Below are positions 52,954 through 61,792 of a stretch of DNA of 64,000 nucleotides, piece after piece. Every line of letters begins with the position of its first letter. The first letter of the stretch is position 1. The notes under the pieces are model-generated. The model was not told where the DNA came from, did no database searches, and saw only the letters and a list, made by a program, of their open reading frames with translations. The translations under genes and the position numbers were made by a program. The stretch comes from Runella sp. CRIBMP (lineage in GTDB: Bacteria; Bacteroidota; Bacteroidia; Cytophagales; Spirosomataceae): NCBI RefSeq assembly GCF_009905605.1, contig NZ_JAAAKZ010000005.1, positions 186,001-250,000 of the forward strand, read 5' to 3'.

Positions 52954-54615
52954 ATGACTCCAACGAATTGGATTTATTTTGATACCTCTCCTACCACGTG
53001 GTGGCTGCTAAACCATTTGGCACTGGGGGTCGTAAGTTTTTGGTTGATTCGCCGCCAGCAAGCCCTTCCCGATTGGGTTTTCTTACTTGCTATCGGGGCC
53101 GTCACTGGGCTGATGCGACTTCCTGTCTTTTTATATAATTTACCACTCAATCCCGACGAAAGCCAGCTCTTAGCCCAAGGCCTAACGTTGGCATACGATC
53201 CTATTCTTTACCGTTCCGTCGACCCTACCACGAGTGGACCATGTAATAGCTTTTTACTCACTTTTCTATATCTACTGGGATTCAAACTTGATTTTCATTT
53301 GGCCCATGTGCTTAGTTGGGCGCTTACATTTGCTTCTTTGGTGTTGATTTATCAATCCCTCAAACGACTGCAATTACGCCTCTACGCCCAATTGGCCTTG
53401 TTGCCAGCGGTGGTTTTTGTGAGTTTTGGGCAGGATGAAGACTATCTGCATTATTACAGCGAAAGCCTCTCCATCGTTTTGTTAAGTCTGAATGTGTATT
53501 TAATGAGTTGTTGGCACCAACAAAAAAAGGTACGTTTATTTGAGCTTACCGTTTTTGGTATATCTACCGCGCTGATTGTGCTGTGTAAAATTCAGGCTCT
53601 TCCGTTGGCTTTTGTGCTAGGCGTGGGCTGTCTTTTCTTTATTTACACCCTTCACAAACAGCAATTTTTCGTTTACGCATCTGTACTGACGTTGAGCGTA
53701 CTCGGTGTATGGGGTGCGTGGTTGGCGCACATGTGGAGCTACGGAGTGCTGGAAGATTTTTATTTTTACTACATCAAGGCCAATGCCCTGCTAAAAAAGA
53801 ATTTCGTGGCCAATTCGCCCAAGTCTCCGCTCAGGCTATTGCTTATGTTTCCCCTCATCATTTACACAAACGGCAAAGGAATCGAATATTTCTTTTTGCC
53901 TATACTCCTCTTGGGGGTAGGTTTTCTAAGTTTTGTATTTTTCAAAAGAAAGCATTGGAAAACCCTGATAATCAAACACTATTTTTGGACCATTATTGTA
54001 GCTTATGTGGTCATGGTCATCATCACAGTTATCCGCACGGGCAGTTTTTATCCCCACCATTTTACCTATTTTATTTTGCCTTGCTGCCTCCTAGCAGGCC
54101 TTTTCTTGAGTTCGTTACCTACTCAATGGAATTGGATTGTTTTACTGACCCAAGGCATCTATTTCTCGCATTTGCTTATCGGTACCATCACTAAAAAAGG
54201 CATAAATAAATATCCCACCTTTATTTCCGAAATGGAAGAATTAAGTCCCGTTGGCCGTACTATCTTAAGATATGCTAAGCCTGGTGAATACCTTGTGGTT
54301 TGGGGTTGGGATTGTCAATACTATGTTGAAACGCAGATGCTACAGGGTGTAAACGAAAATCACAGCGTCAGAAGCGCGATGGAACATTCGCTTCAAGATG
54401 TGTATTTACAGCGGTATGTTCGCGATATGACGCGCACCAAACCAGCTATTTTTGTGGATGCCATTACCACCGAGACCCTCTGGATGGAAGACCCTGATAA
54501 GTACGGTCACCAAAATTATCCAGCATTAGCCAAAGAAATTTCAACCCATTATACCCTAAAAGCCACCGTAAACGGGGTAAGAATTTATGCGCGAAATTCT
54601 AAAACAACCTTATAA
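52954..54615 (+). CDS. GT-C-like multi-pass membrane protein, paralog 1
   Basis: 553 residues from ATG 52954, chosen because it aligns with the start of paralog 2 (MTPTNWIYFDTSP / MTPIWMQFDSSP). About 11 membrane helices. The first loop carries LNPDESQLLAQGLTLAYDP with the acidic pair expected in GT-C enzymes that use lipid-linked sugars, then a soluble C-terminal part (from KPGEYLVVWGWDCQYYVETQ). The donor and acceptor are unknown. Paralog 2 follows after 99 nt. Confidence 0.75.
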   Translation: MTPTNWIYFDTSPTTWWLLNHLALGVVSFWLIRRQQALPDWVFLLAIGAVTGLMRLPVFLYNLPLNPDESQLLAQGLTLAYDPILYRSVDPTTSGPCNSFLLTFLYLLGFKLDFHLAHVLSWALTFASLVLIYQSLKRLQLRLYAQLALLPAVVFVSFGQDEDYLHYYSESLSIVLLSLNVYLMSCWHQQKKVRLFELTVFGISTALIVLCKIQALPLAFVLGVGCLFFIYTLHKQQFFVYASVLTLSVLGVWGAWLAHMWSYGVLEDFYFYYIKANALLKKNFVANSPKSPLRLLLMFPLIIYTNGKGIEYFFLPILLLGVGFLSFVFFKRKHWKTLIIKHYFWTIIVAYVVMVIITVIRTGSFYPHHFTYFILPCCLLAGLFLSSLPTQWNWIVLLTQGIYFSHLLIGTITKKGINKYPTFISEMEELSPVGRTILRYAKPGEYLVVWGWDCQYYVETQMLQGVNENHSVRSAMEHSLQDVYLQRYVRDMTRTKPAIFVDAITTETLWMEDPDKYGHQNYPALAKEISTHYTLKATVNGVRIYARNSKTTL

Positions 54616-54714
54616 ATTGGGTAATAATTCGATTTTTGGCTGCGAAATTGAGCATACTATGCAGTACTTTTAACTCTTTCTAATACCCAAAACCCTAGTA
54701 ATCCCCTTCGTTTT

Positions 54715-56382
54715 ATGACGCCAATTTGGATGCAGTTTGATTCTTCACCTACCTATTTTTGGATAACAGGACATGTACTTTTAGCCATTTTTAGTGTTTG
54801 GTTATTGCTACGACGGCAACCGCTTTCAAATGGGCTTTTTTATACAATTACGATTTTATTGACGGGGTTTATGCGTTTACCTGTTTTTCTATTCAATTAC
54901 GAACTCGACCCCGACGAGAGTCAAGTGTTAGCACAGGGATTGACGCTGGCTGTTGACCCCATCATTTATCAATCCGTCGACCCCACCACGGGCGGTCCCT
55001 TGACAAGCTATTTTTTGGCGGTTTTGGCGTACGCTGGCGTTACCCTCAATTTTCATTTAGCGCATCTATTGGGTTGGGTGATTACCCTGATTTCGTTGTT
55101 TTTCACTTATCACGCCGCCACTTTTTTGGGCCTCAAAAAAACCGCTCAGTGGGCTATGCTGCCATTTATCGCTTTTACAGGTTTTATCCAATTAGCCGAT
55201 TTTGTCAGTTTTTACAGTGAAACGACCTCCCTTTTTTTATTGAGCATAAGTCTTTGGTTTTTAGCCTATTGGTCAACCCATAAAAAATTCACTACCCTCC
55301 AACTCATCCTTTTTGGTTTTTTGCTCGGGCTGCTTCCGCTCTGTAAAATTCAGGTGTTACCCATGGCTTTTGTGGTGGGAGTGTTTGCTTTTATTCAACT
55401 ATTTCTGTTTCAGAAATCAAAAATGCTCCGCTACGGGGCAGTGCTTATGGGTAGTGTTGTAGCGGTGTGGGGCGTTTGGTGTCTGTTTCTTTTGAGCCAT
55501 AACGTTTTGGACGACTTTGTGACTTTTTATATTCAAGCCAATTTTCAATATAAAGATGCCTTAGCTACCGCCAACAGTAGAAGTCCACTCCTCAATTTTT
55601 TCCGACTTCCGTGGGTCATCATTCGGGGAGGCAGTGGTTTTGAATGGCTATTTCTTCCTTTTTGTTTGCTGGCTTTCGTTTTTGTGGTCATTGTTTTTTT
55701 TCGAAAAAAAAGCCTTCGTTCTCTTTCGTTAGATTCTTTTTTTTGGTTGATGATTGGCGCTTATTTAGTCATGGCCGACATTGCCATAACCCGCACAGGA
55801 AGTTTTTACGACCATTATAACCACTTCTTATTTCTGCCTTTTCTGCTACTGATGAGTCTATTTATGAAGTATATCCCAACGGAGGCACGATGGATTGTTC
55901 TTTCTACTCAGGTTGTTTTTTTGGTTATTTTAGTGCAAAAAACACTTCTTCATCAACCTACAAATACTTACACGCATTATCCACGCAATGAAGACGTCAG
56001 TAACGCAAAAGTGTCTTCTGCTATTTTAAAATATGGAAATAAGGGGGATTATTTAGCCGTATGGGGCTGGTCGTGTACGTTTTATGTCGATACCCAAATG
56101 CCGCAGGGAGTCAATGAAAACCATACCACCCGAAGTGCCATAAAGCAACCTCTGCAACCTATTTATCTGGAAAGATACCTAAACGATTTGAAGCGAACCG
56201 AGCCGTCAGTCTTTGTGGATGCGGTAGGAGAAAAAGCCATTTGGATCAATGACCGCTCAAAATACGGCCACGAACGTTTCCCGATTTTAGCAAAATACAT
56301 AGCCGACAACTACACGCTTAAAGAAGAATTGGAAGACGTACGCATCTATGCCCGAAACAAAAAAGGGAATCTGGCCCAATAA
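54715..56382 (+). CDS. GT-C-like multi-pass membrane protein, paralog 2
   Basis: 555 residues with about 11 helices, closely related to paralog 1: LDPDESQVLAQGLTLAVDP in the first loop, and a C-terminal GVNENHTTRSAIKQP / FVDAVGEKAIW pattern. Tandem duplication is plausible. The C-terminal soluble domain contains DYLAVWGWSCTFYVDTQ. The 3' end of the coding sequence overlaps a hairpin that serves as the terminator of the convergent YfhO gene. Confidence 0.75.
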   Translation: MTPIWMQFDSSPTYFWITGHVLLAIFSVWLLLRRQPLSNGLFYTITILLTGFMRLPVFLFNYELDPDESQVLAQGLTLAVDPIIYQSVDPTTGGPLTSYFLAVLAYAGVTLNFHLAHLLGWVITLISLFFTYHAATFLGLKKTAQWAMLPFIAFTGFIQLADFVSFYSETTSLFLLSISLWFLAYWSTHKKFTTLQLILFGFLLGLLPLCKIQVLPMAFVVGVFAFIQLFLFQKSKMLRYGAVLMGSVVAVWGVWCLFLLSHNVLDDFVTFYIQANFQYKDALATANSRSPLLNFFRLPWVIIRGGSGFEWLFLPFCLLAFVFVVIVFFRKKSLRSLSLDSFFWLMIGAYLVMADIAITRTGSFYDHYNHFLFLPFLLLMSLFMKYIPTEARWIVLSTQVVFLVILVQKTLLHQPTNTYTHYPRNEDVSNAKVSSAILKYGNKGDYLAVWGWSCTFYVDTQMPQGVNENHTTRSAIKQPLQPIYLERYLNDLKRTEPSVFVDAVGEKAIWINDRSKYGHERFPILAKYIADNYTLKEELEDVRIYARNKKGNLAQ

Positions 56383-56394
56383 CCAGATTCCCTT
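56359..56394 (-). terminator. Terminator of the YfhO gene, inside the end of the GT-C-like gene
   Basis: On the minus strand AAGGGAATCTGG / CCAGATTCCCTT is a 12-bp perfect stem with an 8-nt loop and a following T-run (complement of A at 56359-56364). It begins 23 nt after the YfhO stop and covers the stop codon of the plus-strand gene. Confidence 0.75.
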
Positions 56395-56416
56395 AAAATT
56401 AAACATTGTCTACCTC

Positions 56417-58894
56417 CTATAAATCATCAGTAGGTTTACGGCGATATTCCATAAAAATAGCCCCTACCAACAGCAATATCCAGGCAGCAGCCGCAAAGCG
56501 GTCAATCTGTTGCCCCATTTTGACGGCAGGAGGATCAAATTTAAACTCAATCTTGTGCTTACCAGCGGGCACTGTCATGGCTCTCAAAATGTAATTGGCC
56601 CTAAAATGCGGGGTTTCTTGCCCATCTACGTAAGCCTTCCAATCAATTCCTCCCCGGTAATAAATTTCGGAAAAGACCGCCACCTGCGCCACTTTTGAAT
56701 CTGACTCATAGGTCAAATGATTGGGCTTATAATCGGTCAATCGAATGGTGGCGGAGGTATCAACCTGCGGATTCACGCTTTTTAATTGATCCGCAAAACG
56801 CTTATCAACAAATGCCGTTTGACGAGGATTAAAGGCATCCAGTGCTTTCAATTCTTCATCGGCATTGTTTACCTGCTTCACTTCTTTCACAAACCACGCG
56901 TTCCCCAAGGCGTCGGGATTGCGCTGTACAGTAGGCTGCCCATCCTGAGCTGGTACTATAAAATAGCGGGTATTAAGCATATTGTACACCGCCATGTTAT
57001 TCTTAGACATCTGGGCATCTACTACCTCGCGGTACCGGCGCAGTGTAGCACCGTGATAGCCGCCCAGAGATTTATGAAAATACGAGGGTTTTGCATCCTG
57101 AAACGGACTCGTTGTCAAGTCAATGACACGGTAGTTAGGGTCAGTATCCTGCATGATTTGAAGGTTGGCAGGGCTAGGCTGAAACAGGTCGTCGTATGAA
57201 TAATATTTTTGTTGGAAGCTATCGTTATTCAGATAACGACGGTCAACGGCCCACATATCTATCAAAACCAAGCCTGCCAATAGCACCGCCACGGCAGTCA
57301 CATTTTTGAGCATTTGGTTGGCATACGCCCACACCAAACCCGCCCCGAGGAGAATAAAAATGAGGCTCCGAAAGGCATCTGCTCTCAACATATCACTACG
57401 GTCGGCCAATAATGCCGTGTAGATTTCATTGGCAGCGGCCCGGTTATTGCCAAACTGCTGCGTAAGATTTTCTACAAAACGGGGGTCGTTTTCGCTTCTA
57501 AAATCAAACAAGCCAGGTATCAGCGCAAACAAGAGCGCGACGCCTCCTGTCAGTCCTAAACTAATATAAAAAGGACGCTTTAGCTCCGACCAATTGGGCT
57601 TATTTGCCAACAAACTTTTTACCCCCAAGGCCGCAATAACCGCCACACACAGCTGCACCAACGACATAGCCATGCTCACCGCCCGAAATTTGTTAAACAT
57701 CGGAACGTAGTCAAACAGGGTATAATTGAAAATGGCAAGGTTTTTACCCCACGAAATAAACAGGAAGAACACAAAAGCTACCGCAAAAGGGTACTTGTAG
57801 CGGTTGTCGGCAATGAAAAGCCCCAGCACAAACAAGAAGCAAATGATGGCCCCAGCGTAGATACCTCCGCCAACAAATGTCTGGTCGCCCCAGTACGTAG
57901 AGATTTGACGCACAAATTGCGAAGCGGTTTCGGGAGGGATATTGTACCGACCGAGGGTTTTATATACTTCCGATTTTTCGTCTAGCTCGCCCCCCGACGC
58001 TCCCCCCGAAAAATTCGGAATGAGCAACGTCAACGATTCCAATTTGCCGTAACTCCAGTTGAAGGCATAGTCACGGTCGAGGCCGTCACTGGTACTTTTC
58101 TGGCCCGGTTTAGGGCTTAATTCCGATTTGCCCCGGATAGTTTCTTTGGTATATTCCAATGTCGTCCACAACGTAGAAGTGTTGTTTGCCACAATGATTA
58201 GGCCGAATACCGCGATAAAAACCGTAGCGAGGATAAACTTACCAATGTAATTTTTACGAAAAGCCCTTACCAGTTCAAACAGCCCTAAAATAACCATTAA
58301 AAGCCCCGAATAGAAGGTGATTTGCGCGTGGTTTGCCCATAAATCCAGCCCCAATCCAAAACTAAATACCGAAGCACCCAGCCAACTACGCCCCCGATAG
58401 GCCCACACCATACCCGCAATCATGATAGGTGCAAAAGAGAGTGCATTTACTTTAGAAATATGCCCCGCTTCAATGATTTGGATATTGTACGAAAAAAAAG
58501 CGAAGGCAACAGCCCCCAAAACACTCGCCCACAGACCGCATTCGAGGGCAATAAGCAGCAAATACGCCCCCAACAGATAAAAGAAGATATAGCTGCCTTG
58601 TCCGAATTGACTGGTAAACATCCCGATGGGTGCCACTGCCCCCTTTGAAAGTCGCCCCCAAATAAAATACGTTGGCATTCCACCAAATGTGCTGTTGGTC
58701 CACCCCGACCATTCACCCGTTTTTTTGAAATAGTCTGCTACTTCATGCGACGAAGCGGCGGCTTGTAGTGGGTCAGTCTGAATCAGTACTTTTCCTTTAA
58801 AAACTGGGCTCATGTATCCCCACGACAAAATGGCAAAGCCCAAAATAACCAACAGGTGCGGCACTAATGATTTAAAATTTATTCCTTTTTTCAT
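56417..58894 (-). CDS. YfhO family membrane protein
   Basis: 825 residues with about 13 membrane helices and a soluble periplasmic C-terminal part (residues about 590-790). The start KSLVPHLLVILGFAILSWGYMSPVF and LIQTDPLQAAASSHEVADYFKKTG are typical of YfhO. In Gram-positives YfhO glycosylates lipoteichoic acid; here a surface polymer is likely, but this is inference. It resembles the GT-C fold of the two neighbouring genes, so the three may act on the same polymer. Confidence 0.88.
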   Translation of the reverse strand: MKKGINFKSLVPHLLVILGFAILSWGYMSPVFKGKVLIQTDPLQAAASSHEVADYFKKTGEWSGWTNSTFGGMPTYFIWGRLSKGAVAPIGMFTSQFGQGSYIFFYLLGAYLLLIALECGLWASVLGAVAFAFFSYNIQIIEAGHISKVNALSFAPIMIAGMVWAYRGRSWLGASVFSFGLGLDLWANHAQITFYSGLLMVILGLFELVRAFRKNYIGKFILATVFIAVFGLIIVANNTSTLWTTLEYTKETIRGKSELSPKPGQKSTSDGLDRDYAFNWSYGKLESLTLLIPNFSGGASGGELDEKSEVYKTLGRYNIPPETASQFVRQISTYWGDQTFVGGGIYAGAIICFLFVLGLFIADNRYKYPFAVAFVFFLFISWGKNLAIFNYTLFDYVPMFNKFRAVSMAMSLVQLCVAVIAALGVKSLLANKPNWSELKRPFYISLGLTGGVALLFALIPGLFDFRSENDPRFVENLTQQFGNNRAAANEIYTALLADRSDMLRADAFRSLIFILLGAGLVWAYANQMLKNVTAVAVLLAGLVLIDMWAVDRRYLNNDSFQQKYYSYDDLFQPSPANLQIMQDTDPNYRVIDLTTSPFQDAKPSYFHKSLGGYHGATLRRYREVVDAQMSKNNMAVYNMLNTRYFIVPAQDGQPTVQRNPDALGNAWFVKEVKQVNNADEELKALDAFNPRQTAFVDKRFADQLKSVNPQVDTSATIRLTDYKPNHLTYESDSKVAQVAVFSEIYYRGGIDWKAYVDGQETPHFRANYILRAMTVPAGKHKIEFKFDPPAVKMGQQIDRFAAAAWILLLVGAIFMEYRRKPTDDL

Positions 58895-59504
58895 GTGATT
58901 ATGATTCCTTATTCGATTTGAAGGGCGAAAATAGTGATTTGTTAAAGAGGTTTAGTAAACGGTTTGGTTTGCTCAAAAGCCAAGGTAATAATTACCCCTA
59001 GGGACCAATGATTTGGGCGAACTTTATGAAAATAAAAAAACTTGCAATTTGTTTTTAACGCAAATTCGTAAAGTTTGGTATTGAAATGAATCCACATGAT
59101 GGCGAGATATTTACAAAACTCTGCCCCACCCTACTACGGTATAAATCAGCAATAATTGCCTAATCAGAGGTAGTTTAGCAATGTTTCTCTACATAATTTA
59201 AAGTTTATAGCATTCAGGCAAAAGTAGTAATTTTACGAATTGGGTTTGTTTAATACCAAAAAAGTTTTCGTTGGATTTGATGAATATACAAAGCCCAAAA
59301 ATGGGCAAAACAAGACGATAAAATCCTGCTTCACAGCACTGTGCTGGGGTTCATCCCAAAGGAAAGCAAGTTAAATTTTCAAGAAAATTTCAAAATATTC
59401 GGTTTTTCATCGAAATAGAAAATAAATTTGTGTGTTTTTAGTAGAATGCGGTTTGGTATATACTGCGCCCTGCCAAAATAAGCAACCACCTTAATGCCTA
59501 ACTT
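58895..59504. other. 610-bp intergenic region between YfhO and pfkA
   Basis: It contains no open frame of credible length. A plus-strand -7 element TAAATTTG (59423-59430) is the best promoter for pfkA. Small dyads (GCCCAAAAATGGGC at 59292-59305 and CAGCACTGTGCTG at 59335-59347) are noted but not assigned. I see no RNA gene. Confidence 0.5.
59423..59430 (+). promoter_or_regulatory. -7 element of the pfkA promoter
   Basis: TAAATTTG, a perfect -7 match, 75 nt before the pfkA ATG. No TTG at -33. Confidence 0.4.
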
Positions 59505-60482
59505 ATGATTAAAAAAATTGCGGTTTTTACCTCCGGCGGTGACGCCCCCGGTATGAACGCCTGTATCCGCGCTGTGGTCCGTACTGCTATGTACTACGGA
59601 ATAGAAGTATACGGTATCCGTCGCGGTTACAATGGGATGATTGCCGGCGATATTTATCAGATGACTTCTCATTCTGTTAGTAATATTATACAGCGTGGCG
59701 GAACCATTCTTAAATCGGCCCGCAGCAAAGAGTTTATGACCAAAGAAGGTCGTCAAAAAGCGTTTGAACAACTACAGAAATTCGGAATTGAAGGACTCGT
59801 TGCCATCGGCGGAAACGGAACGTTTACGGGTGCCACTATTTTTTACGACGAATACGGCATTCCTACCGTAGGCGCGCCAGGAACCATCGACAATGACCTC
59901 TATGGCACCGACTACACCATTGGCTACGATACCGCCGTAAACACAGCGTTGGAAGCCATTGATAAGATCAGAGATACGGCCGATTCACACGACCGCGTGT
60001 TCTTCATTGAAGTAATGGGCCGTGACTCTGGCTACATTGCCATCCAATCAGGAATTGCGGGCGGGGCCGAAATCGTAATGGTGCCCGAAGTACTGACGCC
60101 AATCTCGGAGGTTGTCGAAACCCTTAAGCAGGGCTGGAACCGGTCAAAATCTTCGTCTATCATTGTGGTTGCCGAAGGAGATGAAGAAGGCAACGCCGCC
60201 GAAGTAGCCGAAAAAATCAAATCAAGGGTTGAAATCGACATTGATATTAGAGTAACCACGCTAGGGCACATCCAAAGGGGCGGTATTCCGACGGCTTATG
60301 ACCGGATTTTGGCAAGCCGTCTAGGGTTAGGAGCCGTGGAAGGCCTCATGAACGATCACAAAAACGTGATGGTCGGAATTATCCACAACGAAATCGTTTA
60401 TACTCCTTTCAGGGATACCATTCGATTACCAAAACCCATTAACGAAGATATGCTTCGAATGGTAAAAATTCTGAGCACCTAG
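59505..60482 (+). CDS. pfkA: ATP-dependent 6-phosphofructokinase
   Basis: 325 residues, the size of the bacterial PfkA subunit. ATP-site motif TSGGDAPGMNACIRAVV, substrate motif PGTIDNDLYGTDYTIGYDTAVNT with the catalytic Asp, GGNGTFTGA, and EVMGRDSGYIA. Key control step of glycolysis, allosteric in the family. The gene stands alone, with a near-perfect 36-bp palindromic terminator downstream. Confidence 0.95.
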   Translation: MIKKIAVFTSGGDAPGMNACIRAVVRTAMYYGIEVYGIRRGYNGMIAGDIYQMTSHSVSNIIQRGGTILKSARSKEFMTKEGRQKAFEQLQKFGIEGLVAIGGNGTFTGATIFYDEYGIPTVGAPGTIDNDLYGTDYTIGYDTAVNTALEAIDKIRDTADSHDRVFFIEVMGRDSGYIAIQSGIAGGAEIVMVPEVLTPISEVVETLKQGWNRSKSSSIIVVAEGDEEGNAAEVAEKIKSRVEIDIDIRVTTLGHIQRGGIPTAYDRILASRLGLGAVEGLMNDHKNVMVGIIHNEIVYTPFRDTIRLPKPINEDMLRMVKILST

Positions 60483-60548
60483 TTCTCGTATATTATTGAA
60501 GCATGAACCACTACAAAATACCCGTGCTTCAAATACACACAACCCTAC

Positions 60549-60595
60549 AGAATAAGTTTTAGGGCGCGCCCAAAAACTTATTCTTTTCAATTTTT
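60549..60595 (+). terminator. Terminator of pfkA, 36-bp near-perfect palindrome
   Basis: 60549-60584 is self-complementary except for one A-A pair, with a GGGCGCGCCC centre, and is followed by TTCTTTTCAATTTTT. A weaker dyad at 60496-60532 (TTGAAGCATG / CGTGCTTCAA) precedes it. Confidence 0.75.
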
Positions 60596-60802
60596 CGGTG
60601 GTTATGTCCTTTACCCACAATAACCTCGTGTCTTCTAAGCAGCCCATTGAAGTGATAACAACATTGTTGTATAAAATAATCTATGTGGCTTTTCCTCAAG
60701 TTTTTCATTCAGAATACTGATAATCAACGAAAATCTGTATGCTCAAATAGATGTTTGTACATTAATAATGACTTAAATCATTATTTTAAATATACCATAT
60801 CG

Positions 60803-60821
60803 TTACATTTGTGAAATGTAA
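60803..60821. promoter_or_regulatory. 19-bp palindrome in the intergenic region before the small membrane protein
   Basis: TTACATTT GTG AAATGTAA is perfect. Its left half with the centre reads TACATTTG, which also fits the -7 consensus. It could be an operator over a promoter; position is the only support. Confidence 0.3.
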
Positions 60822-60887
60822 TAGTCTGTCGTTCAGTTATTGCAGGTAGCCAATCTAGTTTTGTGGAGGTTTCGGCTGGCTATTCTC

Positions 60888-60895
60888 TACTTTTG
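60888..60895 (+). promoter_or_regulatory. -7 element before the small membrane protein
   Basis: TACTTTTG, 63 nt before the ATG at 60958; a second candidate TAGTTTTG lies at 60856-60863. Neither has a TTG at the normal distance. Confidence 0.4.
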
Positions 60896-60957
60896 GCATA
60901 AATAGAGGAATAGAAAACCTACTCATTTTGTTTTCAGCTCATTCTATTACCTGACCT

Positions 60958-61356
60958 ATGAAACCTTCAAACGCGGCTTCTGAACTTTCAAAATCTTATG
61001 TTAGTACCAATGGGAAGCTGGTTTTGGTCGACCCACCTCTGAAGCATGTTTTTAAAACAGCAAAAGCCATCCTGAAAGAGCTGCCAATTTCCGTAATAAG
61101 CATGGTGACGGCAATGTTTTTATCCCAGCTATATTTACTTTTCCATATTTCCCAAACTCTTCAATCGACTGTCCATCGGTCAAATGTAAAAGCGTCCTTT
61201 TTTCTGTTTGTTATGTTAGGCGTATTTATTTGCATTGCTTTCAAGCTCGGTTGGTCGTTGGTGACCGAAAAAGAGGAAGCCTTACACAAAGCCGCCCTGC
61301 TCAGAAAAGCCCAGAATTTACAGAAAAACTCCGCTAAATTATCTTCAAAAAAATAA
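60958..61356 (+). CDS. Small membrane protein, two helices, unknown function
   Basis: 132 residues. Two hydrophobic segments are evident (about 43-65 VISMVTAMFLSQLYLLF and 80-100 FFLFVMLGVFICIAFKLGW), both ends likely cytoplasmic, with a Lys-rich C-terminus (KAQNLQKNSAKLSSKK). I recognise no family. A 475-bp region upstream (60483-60957) holds the pfkA terminator, a 19-bp palindrome and two -7-like elements. It may be lineage-specific. Confidence 0.55.
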   Translation: MKPSNAASELSKSYVSTNGKLVLVDPPLKHVFKTAKAILKELPISVISMVTAMFLSQLYLLFHISQTLQSTVHRSNVKASFFLFVMLGVFICIAFKLGWSLVTEKEEALHKAALLRKAQNLQKNSAKLSSKK

Positions 61357-61690
61357 GAGGCCATTTTTTCTACCACAGAGATGCCGTAGATGCTGCTTCT
61401 AGCACTTGTAAAACTCAAACGAGCCCCGAATTTTGCTTGCTACACAGGAGTCAGCTTACGTAGTTGATGAAAAGTTATAGGCCAAGTAACCCCTGCTAAA
61501 TATCACAGTACACCGTCACAGCCCTGCAGGATGAGACTTTATTGAACTGGTAGTCAGATGTTTGAAAAAAAATCAATATATTTATTTTTTCTGCTGAGCT
61601 ACTTGATAGATAGAATTTAAGACTTCCTCTCCTATGATTTGCACACCGCCTTTAAAGTGCTCTTTTTAAAGTGATAACTTAGTTTTTCAT

Positions 61691-61715
61691 TTTATTTAAA
61701 ATTAATCTAAATAAA
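61691..61715. promoter_or_regulatory. AT-rich 25-bp dyad next to the FecA-like promoter, possible metal-responsive operator
   Basis: TTTATTTAAAATTAATCTAAATAAA is symmetric at 10 of 12 pairs around its centre. It ends 2 nt before the -33 TTTG. Similar AT-rich dyads are found at iron-regulated promoters; the regulator is not shown here. Confidence 0.45.
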
Positions 61716-61717
61716 TA

Positions 61718-61748
61718 TTTGCACAACAATATCTGTCCTATACCTTTG
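61718..61748 (+). promoter_or_regulatory. Promoter of the FecA-like receptor (TTTG / 19 nt / TACCTTTG)
   Basis: TTTG at 61718-61721 and TACCTTTG at 61741-61748 with a 19-nt spacer, an exact match to the Bacteroidota housekeeping promoter. The leader would be about 38 nt. Confidence 0.8.
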
Positions 61749-61792
61749 TGACTTCATTTATAATAAGTCTAAACAAAGATAAGAATACAAAA

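Larger units (their letters stand above)
61357..61792. other. 436-bp regulatory region before the FecA-like receptor
   Basis: Apart from the promoter (61718-61748) and the AT-rich dyad (61691-61715), it holds a 9-bp direct repeat TTTAAAGTG (61651-61659 and 61665-61673). No open frame of credible size and no RNA gene. Confidence 0.5.

Noticed and set aside
53709-54194. 161-codon frame inside GT-C paralog 1
   Set aside because: Shifted frame of a hydrophobic gene; His/Phe/Leu-rich product is a typical artefact.
60549-60584. GGGCGCGCCC-centred palindrome as replication or recombination site
   Set aside because: The T-rich tail and position after pfkA fit a terminator much better.
61651-61673. 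Two TTTAAAGTG copies as CRISPR-like or iteron array
   Set aside because: Only two short copies with a 14-bp period in AT-rich sequence; no array.
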